From NCBI GenBank assembly GCA_029851415.1, contig CM056744.1:104999338-105063337 (forward strand): DNA of 64,000 nt, written 5' to 3'. Shown here piece by piece: positions 56,001-64,000 of this stretch. The notes beneath the pieces are model-generated. The model made no database searches, was not told the DNA's origin, and worked only from the letters and a program-made list of their open reading frames with translations. A program made the position numbers and the translations under genes. Each line of letters begins with the position of its first letter. Position 1 is the first letter of the stretch. This stretch comes from Eretmocerus hayati (Eukaryota > Arthropoda > Insecta > Hymenoptera > Aphelinidae).

Positions 56001-59000
56001 AACATTGATGAGCAGGAGAATTTTGATCCTTCGTGTATCACTGTACTAGATGCAATAATGTGGATCAGATCAGCAATGAAAGAGGTGAAGAAACAAACAG
56101 TAACGAATTGTTTTATTAAATCTGGATTCTCAACTCAAAATTTTGTGCCTGTTGGAAATAATTCAGAGGATAGGATGGATCCTCTTGATTCACAAGTAGC
56201 GGACTATGCCAGTATTGATGATCAGCTTGCGACAGAAAGCAGTTCTATCGACATCCGAGATTTGGTTGAAGTGAGACATGAAGGTGCCCTCGAAGGAGAT
56301 GAAAATGACGACGAAACATCTGTCCAAGAAGTCCCTATCACAACCAATGACTTGGAAAAATATGCCTCTTGTGCAAAGAAATACTTTCTGCAAAATGGTG
56401 ATGCAGCAGGTTTAGCATTAGCATCTGATCTTGAAATGCACGTACAGAACATTGTCGCGAGGAAACCAAAAAAACAAACCTTAATCGTTAATTATTTTGA
56501 AAAACTTAATCATCAATTATTTTGAAAAACTTGTATGGATTACTATTATTGAGCGAGTTTTAGAGTTGAGAAACAGATTGATCTTGTGATATGGGTTTTT
56601 TTGTATTTTTAGTTCATTAATAAATGACTTCTGTATTTTTATGTTTTCGTCACGGCTTAATGGGTTCATATAGTACTTACTTGATTTAGCGGACACCTCC
56701 ATATAACGGACACTTTTGAGTGCACCGCGAATGTCCGGTAAATCGAGGTTTCACTGTATGTTCATTTATCTTGGTGGAGAGTGTAGGCGCTCAAATCGTT
56801 AACAAGAAGGTTGATTCGGGCCAATGACCTAACACCTATCAGCATGATTTGATATATGAGTAGTTCTGCGCGGTACAGACCCACGAAAAAGGGTCATGTC
56901 TTAAATGTTTTCCTTGACTTTTTTATCGGTCAATTCTATGGTACCAAATATAAACTTCTCACCAGCTATGAGGCCCCGAAAGAATTTTCCAGGTACCTTC
57001 AACGTACATTACTTTGTTCTCTTGAATCATTTTCAACAAAAATGTTAGAATATTTTTTTCAATAAAATGAATTTTTCTTGAATTCGTTCAGAGATGTAGG
57101 AATGTGGCGTACGGCATTCAGAAGGTCTTCAAAAAACCTATCGAAATCGGTCTTGTAAAGTTGATTTTGATGTCTTGGGTGGTTTTATTGGGCAAAGGAG
57201 TGAGAAACATAGAAGATTAAATTTCTCGAAAACCCAATTCCCTTAAAACCTTCAAAATTCTATAATTCATGTAAAATCTTGAATTCTTTCAAAAAAGTAG
57301 TCCCGAATCCCTTTTTTTCGTTCTGACGCTTATTTTTGCCAATTATCACAAATACATTTTCCAGGCTTATGGCAATCGTCTCTTTTCTGCGCATGCACAG
57401 TAATTTGGATCCTTGCAATCAATTCTTTCGGGAAGCAAAGAAAATTTCCTTCAAAATGACCACCTGCCGAAGTCAATTTCATGCATCTAAACCGCATCTA
57501 CAACGTATGAAAGGTGAACCTCCCAGCTCGAGTGCGACACGTCGATGCAGGACGCCATCGACCGGGGGCAGGCGTGGATTTTCCCTACTGCTGTCTCCAG
57601 TACATACCTCCAACCCATCTCTGAGGATCTATCAAGATTCAGTGGTCTTTTGAATGTTGCAACTCTGACTCAAATGCATGAAATTGACTTCGGCAAGTGG
57701 TCATTTTGAAGGAATTTTCTTGGCTTCCCAATAGAATTGGTTACAAGGATCCAAATCTCTGCGCATGCCCAGAAAATAGACGATCTCCAAAAGCCTGGGA
57801 AATGAATTTGTGATAATTGGCAAAAATAGACGTTAGAACGCAAAAAAAAAATTCGGGACTATTATTTTCTGAAAGAACACAAGATTTCACATGATTCATC
57901 AGATTTTCAAGATTTTAAAAAATTGGGTTCTCAAGAAATTTGATTTTGTATGTTTTCCACTCTTTTGCCCAATAAAACCACCCAAGACATCAAAATCAAC
58001 TTTACAAGACCGATTTCGATAGGTTTTTCAAAGATCTTTTGAATGCCGCATCTCTGCATCTCTGTACGAATTCGAGAAAAATCCATTTTATTGAAGAAAA
58101 TACCCTATTTTCGTTGAAAATAATTCAAAAGAACAAAGTAATGTACGTTGGAGCTACCCGGAGAATTCTTTCGGGGCCCCAAAGCTGGTGAAAAATTCAT
58201 ATTTTGTACCATAGAGTCGAATAAAAAAATTCAAGAAAAAAATTTAAGACATAACACTTTTTCGTAGGTCTGTTTCGCGCGGCACTACTCATATATAATT
58301 CAAGTTCAGAGATGGATGACTGCTTTTGAAGCATTACTGGGTCCCTAGAAAGCCTTTCCGCGGTTCTCGATATTAGTTCGAAATAGTTTTGAGGGTGAAG
58401 TATAAAAATCGAAGAAGCATAGATTCCCGGACAGAAACGACCAGAGTCATACATATAGACTAGAATATTTCAAGTACTACATCTGTCATTTTCTGAATCT
58501 AATCTGAACGATAACTCCCTCAGATGGATCACCCAACAAGAAGAAAAAAAGAGCCAGCCCAGAAGGAAATCCGAATTCAAAATCGTTCCCATGTAAGCTT
58601 TGCGGCAGAATTTTTGAACAGAGATACGAATTGAGGAATCATGCTATATGCCACAGTGAAAATCGGCCCTTCTCTTGTGAGCTTTGCCATCAGAAATTCA
58701 AGCGAAAAAATAATTTGAGGGATCATATGAAGTGCCATAGCGATGACCAACCTTATCCTTGCAAGCTTTGCGATCGGAGTTTTAAGCGCAAGGGTGATTT
58801 AGAAAAACATATGAAGTTCCACAGTGCCATGTACTCCTTTTCTTGTGAGCACTGCAGCAAAAGCTTCATGCACGAGGATGAGCTCAACGAACACATGATA
58901 TCTCATAGCAATGCGCGTCCTTTGACTTGTGAGACTTGTGGTAAAAAATTCAAGCATAGATTTATACTAATGAAGCATATGAAGTCCCATGGGATTGATC

Positions 59001-62000
59001 GAAAGCCAACCGCCACTTGTAGAATTTGCAACAAGGAACTCGCGAATAAGGATATTCTGAATAGTCATATGAAGAGCCACAGCAATGACCGACCGTTCAC
59101 ATGTGCTGTCTGTAACAAGAGTTTCAAGTCCAAATTTTCTTTACAACGCCATATGAAGACTCATACCAATGATCGACCCTACCAATGCAAGTTGTGCAAT
59201 GAAAAATTTAAGAGAACGGATGAATTGAAGAGACATACGGGAAAAAATACAGATGTGAGCATCTTTGAATGTAAGGAATGTAGACAAACTTTCGGATGCG
59301 AAGTTCAATTGCAGCAGCATCTGCAATCGCATTGGACGAACGGAATTGGATTGGAGACAGTTTCTTGTGGCACATATTCCCAAAGTTTTGAATGTCAGGA
59401 TGATTCGATTAAACATGGTTGGACTGAACAAAACTTTAATGGACAAGAATCTGGAACAGTTGTTGAGACTACAGGTAAGGTTGTCTTGACCGCTGAAATA
59501 TTTTCAAGGAGGACAGAATTCCAGGGTCGATGTCTTCTGACTATCTCAAAATGAAATCGACACACGTACAAATTTCTCTAAATTATAGCAAATATTCATA
59601 ATGACAACATTTTGCAAATGCAACATTGGCATCGATCTTTTGGTGATAAAACAGGAGCATAGATCTGAATTTTGACCAAATCCATATTCTACATCCCTTG
59701 GGTGCTCTCAATCAGTCGAATCAGTCACGTAATTAAATTACGAATAACGTGTTCAACCTTGAGAGGACAGGAATCCCTACTCACGGAATATCCTAGAGTT
59801 TTCATCGGAATATTCATGGATCAAAGAGCACAGGTGCGCCTTGTCTAAGGCTGATGTGCCTGATACATACGCTGAGTTAAGTGGTTTCAATTTCACTTAA
59901 GTTTTCGGATATATTCATTTTGTCATTTTTTAGTTTACCGAGAGGTTGACTACACTTGAGTGAACTTCTTGACACACAATAATGTCAATATGGCGTTTGT
60001 TATGATCAAAATCAAAGGCAAAATCAAGAGTATTTGTGCATCAGCATCACCATACCATGTTCATAGCAAATCGCGTATATTTTTGAAGTTCTTGTCATTA
60101 TAAAATGACATTTCATATATATCATCAAGAAATTCCAATCCGGTCAGATCGCAGTATTGAGTTTAGGATTCTAGTTTCGAGGCTGGGAAAAGAGAGAAGG
60201 AGTTTGCCCTGGTGACATCCTTAAATTCTGGCAGAGACATCATTTCCAGGATTTTTCCCAATCAAACCAAAAAATAACGATCACGCAAAAATGGAACCCG
60301 CAGCGTCGACGCTAACGGTACTTTACCGCATTCTTGATTTTCTTTCGACATTGTTTCTTTTATAGCTGAAGAAGGTTATGATAAAACCAACCTGAACCAG
60401 TGTACATTTAAAATCTTGAAATTTTCGTTCTTGATTCGCGCAAGGCAGGTTTAATTCGCGAGTCCTATTCAAAGATACGGCCAGGAAAAGCAAAACACTT
60501 TCCACGGAATCTGGTATCGGGAAACTCTGGTACACCTCGAACTCAACTCGATTTATTTTTGTTGTGGAAGAGAGATTCGACCCTCCGCCATTAATCGGAA
60601 GGCAAAGACGTTAGCTTTCAATTGATTCTATGCACGTCCCGATTGAATGCGTTCCATGTCGAGTAATGCTCTTTGAAAATAATAATCTGTTTGGCCCTGT
60701 TTTCGGAAATTCGCTGAAAAATTGGATGAGAATTGGGAATATGTCCGAAAGACTAATCAACTGCAAATGAGGTTTACTCGGCGTAAAAGCATCCAATCGG
60801 AATGTTAAGAAATTTAATTTAAAGCTGACATCTTCTACTTTTAATCAATATATGTATATATGTATAGAACTTTATTATCTCTTGGAGTACTACCCCGTCT
60901 GGTGTTCACGAAAGATACAGAAATATGGGAAAAATGCTTATAACAATATTGCAATGACAATAGGGAAGTCAAAATAATAGTAAACGGCTCGACAAACGAG
61001 ATATCAAGAACAGAAATATTGATTTTACGTAATCGAACTTGCTTGAATTTTATAGCTTAAGGTAGTTGTACACTGAAATGGATAATATACCAGAATGTTA
61101 CCAGAGTTGGGGAGAATTTAGTTTAAGTGTTAATGGAAACCTGTGCCAAATTTCAAAATGATTGACCGTTTAGTTCAGAGCAGTAGTCATCAAAATTCGT
61201 CACTTTTAACATTGCGCTCATATGGGATCGTCGACTCCCGTATAAGCGCAATGTTAAAAGTGAGGGATTTTTTATGTCTGCCACTCAGAAACAAAACGGT
61301 CAATCATTCTGAAATTTTGCACAGGTCTTCATTAACACTTGAACTAAATTCTCCCAAAATTTGATGATATACTGGTATACAGTGGAATCAACGGATACCT
61401 CTGATTGACGGGCACCTCTCAATAACGGACAATTTTTTGCGGCCAGCAGAAGTATAATCACAGAAATGAACCTCTGATTAGCGGACACCTCCGGATAGTG
61501 GACAGTTTTGATGCAACCAGAGGTGTCCGTGCGACCGGAGATTTCACTGTATTTTCAGCTTTAGTGTACAACTACCTTAACACATAGGGCAGCATCATAG
61601 TTGAAATGCAGTGTAAAAAATGAGTAGAAATCGGCAGAAATCTAAACAATATCGGCAATGCTCTAGATAGATTAGGATGAACATTAACATTGAGATTAAA
61701 ATTCAGATTAAGATTGAGAGACTACGGCTAAAAAAAATCAACTGCTGAGTTTAACCTCCGAAAAGTAAAGTTGGTGGAGAAAAGAGACTTTCCTCCCAAT
61801 CGTTTACATCGCGCTTGAAAAGTTCCATCTGAACAAATTTTTTCATCGTTTCTAACCGATCGACTTCGAATTCGGTAACATGCAGGGAGCTAAGAGGCAT
61901 AGATGCTTCGATCTGGAATGATATTCCCCAGTCTGTTGAATTTGTTTTTACTAAAAGTAATATCCCACCAGGATTCCTCTTCGACCTTCTCAAAACCATA

Positions 62001-63843
62001 TACAAGCCAAGTCTCACAAACTTCTCCGCTGAATAGTTCGGAATGAGAATTTGGAGTATCGTGAAACTATCCGACCCCAGGTTCTGTAAAAAGCTTTTTG
62101 CTTCTCATGACCATAGTTTTGAACGAGATTTAGGTTAGTCACTGGACAAGGTAAATTTTATCGGGACCTCCTCGAGCTTCACAAAAAATAATGACAAAAC
62201 AGAATCACAAGAGTGGCAAATTTAATCCGGTTGATGGTACCATAAGATTACCAAACTTTGAATTTCGTCATCTGTTTGGATATAATGCTATCTATGGTTG
62301 GTATACTTTGTTTAATTCTTATTCAGAAACTACTAATTTTGGACACTTAAATATGTTCCTCTCCAGGTAAAATATTATCTGATCTGAGAATGTGAATCAA
62401 GAATCTCGACTACAGGCCAATCAGCTTGGACTTGTATTTTGGAGAAAACGAATCTTTCTTATACCAAACCTAACGAATCATCTCCTTCCTTTGTGAATAC
62501 AACTGCCGGGCACAATACATCCACACTACATTCAATTCAGATTGGTGCAATAGCTGTGATTTTGGCGTGGTTTTAGTTTTTTTTTTTTTCGAGATCCCCT
62601 TGCAGCCTCCTGGGCCTAGCACGGGGGGCCCCTTTACCACCTTGGTGTGAAGGGTTATGCCCGAATTTTTCCTCTACACATGGATTCCAGCTTCCCCGGA
62701 GTGACCTACGCCATGGTTTGCAGCCATGGGATGCCTCTCTCCCATGCCGGTAAGGCCGACATTCCCTGTCTCACGAAGTGAGCCATCGGATCCGCTGTAC
62801 CCTTAGCGTTCCCGGAGAGAGCCTCTTCATGGTTTTGCAAGGCCATGATTTGGTGAGACTCAAACTCCAATGCCGGTAAGGCCGACATTCCCCGCACCTC
62901 CCCGTGCACTTAGGAAGTGCACGTCGGGTCGGCTTATTAACTCCCTACGTTACCCACCCTCCCTCTGCTTCGCATTCGCCCAAGGCCCGCTAGTCGAACC
63001 TCGTGAAATGGGAAAACCCAGGATTTCTCTGAAGGATAATCCCGGGGAAACCGCCATTCCAAAGCAGGCGGGGTATGGTGTGTCCTTTTCCCGTCGAAAA
63101 AACCTCAGAAAAAATTTCCGAGTGATTTCGCCGGGAATCGAACCCACGACCCCTCGAACAGCGTTGATTCCGAAGCTAGCATGCTACCGACTGAGCGAAC
63201 ACTGCTCTTACGTGGTTTCAGTTTGAAATAATGAAACCTGATGAGTGGATAAGTGTACTTTGAAAATCGACCAGCTCATCAGCAGCGCAACTGGCTTCCG
63301 AGGAGGTCATTGCGGGCCAGCTTCGTCATTCTTCATTTCCATTTCCAGATTAGTTAATAATTTTTCTGAAGAGGGAAATATTCAGATGTCCTTAATGCGT
63401 CGTACACGAGTGAGAATTGAGTGAAATCTACAGTCCAAAAATATGATTCGATCACAGAGATTATCATTCAAGTTTCATACTACTACAGGACAGGTGGAAG
63501 AAGAGAACAATTCTGAGATGTCCAATCACCTTCCCACGGATGGAGATCGGTATCCACTCATAGAATATACCCCGAGTGAACCGACAGATCATCTGGAAGA
63601 ACTCAATCGACCAATAGAAGAGAGCGATGACCTGGACCTGGACCTTCAGATATCAGTGAATCAAAGTGAGACTAAAATTATCGACATATATGGCACGGAT
63701 CATTCTCACAACCAAACTCAATTGTAATTTTTTCAGTCCAGAGCAATCCAAGTCTTTTCGGCTCCTGGGTGAGAATGGCTCTGGAGGATGTGGATGAAGG
63801 GTATTGTGATGGAGTCAGTACATTTGATCAGAACATGGATTGA
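52973..63843 (+). CDS. copy B: spliced signal-peptide C2H2 zinc-finger gene
   Basis: Coding exons 52973-53090, 53673-53990, 58524-59474, 63489-63665 and 63737-63843 total 1671 nt, giving 556 residues. All introns are phase 1 and GT-AG. Same architecture as copy A: signal peptide (LLIFIVIHALQGVVFS, then ENTTSH), Ser/Thr/Pro-rich segment, zinc-finger array, acidic segment and the same C-terminus. Finger 8 has lost its last His (RHTGKN) and finger 10 is degenerate, leaving eight complete fingers. A basic patch KKKKR (58538-58552), absent from copy A, precedes finger 1 and could be a nuclear localisation signal. The frame is intact, so I regard it as functional. The function is unknown. Confidence 0.65.
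53673..53990 (+). CDS. copy B coding exon 2 (Ser/Thr/Pro-rich)
   Basis: The acceptor GCACAG is chosen because it keeps phase 1; a later TTAG would break the frame. Donor CCCTA|GTGAGT. It is 318 nt, one codon longer than in copy A. It shares CHDLECRQFLQEI, GCRRRQPL and SSSQES. Confidence 0.7.
54300..54425. repeat. pair of GC-rich palindromes
   Basis: GGCGGGACCCACCGGTGG...CTCCCGCC and GCGCGGGACGCACCAGTGG...GTCCCGACGCG are two related hairpins about 80 bp apart in an AT-rich intron. No function is assigned. Confidence 0.6.
54666..56756 (+). mobile_element. Tigger/pogo-type DNA transposon, apparently intact
   Basis: TIRs CAGTAAAACCTCCATTTAAC and CAGTGAAACCTCGATTTACC (reverse strand), flanked by TA at 54664-54665 and 56757-56758. 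Subterminal repeats AACGGACAC(C)TCCATATAACGGAC lie at both ends. It encodes one transposase and is 2091 bp long. It sits in the second coding-region intron of copy B, in the same orientation; copy A lacks it. Confidence 0.92.
54948..56525 (+). CDS. Tigger/pogo transposase (with probable 72-nt intron)
   Basis: ATG 54948 gives 525 residues unspliced; an earlier in-frame ATG (54921) lacks family similarity. The N-terminal helix-turn-helix (RLTIREKYEIIQVIEKEHLS) and CENP-B-type DNA-binding region come first. The DDE catalytic core follows: D170 in NLDELALFY, D276 in LFLDNAACHP and D306 in QPLDQG, spaced DD29D as in pogo/Tigger. Directly after D306 a 24-residue insert interrupts the usual QPLDQG-IIRNFK join. 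It is bounded by GTGAGT (55870) and TTTTCTAG (ending 55941), so I read it as an intron, and splicing gives 501 residues. No stops. It mediates cut-and-paste transposition at TA. Confidence 0.88.
   Translation: MSGKRKRLTIREKYEIIQVIEKEHLSLRKAAEKFGIGKTQVGAILSDKVKIVEEHDKNLNVEMKNKRSKTEISELNAVLFEWFGRARARNIPISGPLLQEKALEIAKVMDIEDFVASNGWLEHFRNRYNISFRAICGESQSVDSTTVDVWNESLPIKCLGYEPMNIMNLDELALFYRALPDKTMALKGETCAGGKLSKERLTVMLCVNMLGDFEEPIIIGKAAKPRCFRNIDIGSLGIFWAHNKTAWMTIEILLRYLTKLNARMARQNRRIALFLDNAACHPRIKLSHIELIFLPPNTTSVCQPLDQGESSKMREHPHSSYPMSSHSHNFLGIIRNFKVLYRKRVLKHLLSNIDEQENFDPSCITVLDAIMWIRSAMKEVKKQTVTNCFIKSGFSTQNFVPVGNNSEDRMDPLDSQVADYASIDDQLATESSSIDIRDLVEVRHEGALEGDENDDETSVQEVPITTNDLEKYASCAKKYFLQNGDAAGLALASDLEMHVQNIVARKPKKQTLIVNYFEKLNHQLF
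56852..58296. mobile_element. 1.45-kb fold-back element in copy B intron
   Basis: Nearly complete palindrome centred near 57570. The arms of about 700 bp share ATATGAGTAGT at the tips, GATTTTGATGTCTTGGGTGG, TCTGCGCATGC and GACTTCGGCA. A GC-rich ~100-bp spacer separates them. It is absent from copy A. Transcribed as part of the intron, it would form a long hairpin. Confidence 0.8.
58524..59474 (+). CDS. copy B coding exon 3 (C2H2 zinc fingers)
   Basis: Acceptor AACTCCCTCAG, donor CTACAG|GTAAGG; 951 nt, phase 1. It begins with a basic linker (SPNKKKKRASPEG), then fingers from FPCKLCGRIF to FECKECRQTF. Finger 8 lacks its final His. The framework residues match copy A finger by finger, while the helix contact positions differ in most fingers. 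Confidence 0.9.
61061..61576. mobile_element. fold-back MITE with TTAA flanks
   Basis: TIRs GGTAGTTGTACACT, flanked by TTAA (61057-61060 and 61577-61580). It is palindromic around 61227 with TTTTAACATTGCGCT on both sides. It is interrupted by the Tigger-type MITE at 61380-61549. Without that insert it is ~344 bp. Confidence 0.78.
61380..61549. mobile_element. 170-bp Tigger-type MITE
   Basis: Ends CAGTGGAATC and CAGTGAAATCTC, flanked by TA. It contains AGCGGACACCTCCGGATA and AATAACGGACA, related to the subterminal repeats of the Tigger element at 54666-56756, which could supply its transposase. Confidence 0.82.
62577..63210 (-). mobile_element. long tRNA-derived SINE
   Basis: Read on the minus strand, the head has a Pol III A box TTCGCTCAGTCGG (63187-63199) and a B box GGTTCGATTCC (63134-63144). 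The 3' end is poly(A), seen as T on the plus strand (62577-62589). The flanks CGTGGTTTTAGTTT (62566-62579) and CGTGGTTTCAGTTT (63211-63224) are a target-site duplication with one mismatch. The ~630-bp length is long for a SINE. The body has two copies of ATGCCGGTAAGGCCGACATT (62744 and 62870), so it is partly dimeric. Confidence 0.85.
63489..63665 (+). CDS. copy B coding exon 4 (acidic)
   Basis: Acceptor ACTACAG, donor TCAAA|GTGAGA; 177 nt as in copy A. It encodes DHLEELNRPIEESDDLDLD. Read through without splicing, the frame ends at TAA 63725, so an intron-retained form would lack the last exon. Confidence 0.68.
63737..63843 (+). CDS. copy B last coding exon
   Basis: The acceptor TTTTTTCAG follows a 71-nt intron. 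It is 107 nt to TGA, differing from copy A at about four bases. The 3'UTR continues to the window edge and keeps the GTATTGA words. Confidence 0.75.
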
Positions 63844-64000
63844 GCGTGTTACCATCATGCAAGAAATGTGACCGGATGACCTCGGATTCAGTCATTCGTT
63901 CTTCTGCTGTGAATAAGCAATAATACTTGTGATGACCTAGTATTGAGCTCATCAGAGTAGTATTGACCTAGTATTGATAATACTTTGACGCCTTGAGCTC

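Larger units (their letters stand above)
60303..62237. mobile_element. CCGTCAACC-family element in copy B intron (expanded by nested insertions)
   Basis: The right end reads AATCCGGTTGATGG followed by TA; the left end (GTCGACGCTAACGGTACTTT) is badly degraded. It occupies the same intron position as 31033-31856 in copy A and shares internal sequence, so it predates the gene duplication. Later insertions lie inside it (61061-61576). Confidence 0.6.

Noticed and set aside
63131..63210. Possible functional tRNA gene on the minus strand
   Set aside because: A and B boxes are present, but it is the head of a SINE with a body, poly(A) tail and target duplication; I could not fold a convincing full cloverleaf.

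Overview
The window looks like intergenic and genic DNA from an arthropod, most likely an insect. The basis is a BEL/Pao element primed by tRNA-Gly, an R1-clade LINE, a CR1/jockey-type LINE, a Tigger/pogo transposon, many TA-flanked non-autonomous DNA elements, and GT-AG introns. I cannot name the order or species from sequence alone. Most of the window is mobile DNA. No bacterial gene, rRNA or CRISPR array is visible.

The host content I can support is one gene present as two tandem same-strand paralogues: copy A (noncoding 5' exon near 13930-14450, CDS 16035-33321) and copy B (5' exon near 52000-52523, CDS 52973-63843). I rebuilt both by comparing them. Each has a 118-nt exon encoding a signal peptide, a 315/318-nt Ser/Thr/Pro-rich exon, a 972/951-nt exon with nine or ten C2H2 zinc fingers, a 177-nt acidic exon and a 107-nt last exon. 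All coding introns are phase 1 and both joined frames close exactly (562 and 556 aa). The combination predicts a secretory-pathway C2H2 zinc-finger protein, which is unusual and is the most interesting item here. The paralogues differ at most finger base-contact positions, while the last exon and proximal 3'UTR are nearly identical.

Layout: 1-5300 holds fold-back (inverted-repeat) elements and one TA-flanked element; 7403-10210 a 5'-truncated CR1/jockey LINE; 10851-11632 a fold-back; 12702-13923 a TA-flanked element directly upstream of copy A. 14665-15905 is a fold-back in copy A's 5' intron. 16395-25640 is a large fold-back in intron 1 of copy A, with a CGCGTACGCG-rich minisatellite (17080-18710) and an apparently intact R1-clade LINE (19044-24917). 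26194-27511 is a TA-flanked element carrying a nested TTA-flanked MITE. Coding exons 2-5 of copy A (27681-33321) follow, interrupted by further MITEs. 33909-36958 is a 3-kb Foldback-like element. 38074-42154 holds small elements. 42385-50757 is a very young BEL/Pao retrotransposon (identical 295-bp LTRs) with a 22-unit 36-bp repeat in its leader. Copy B occupies the rest, with a Tigger element (54666-56756), a 1.4-kb fold-back (56852-58296), a shared older TA element (60303-62237) with nested MITEs, and a 630-bp tRNA-derived SINE (62577-63210).

The two gene copies also give a relative timeline: the CCGTCAACC element in the fourth coding-region intron is in both copies and so predates the duplication, while the other insertions are specific to one copy.
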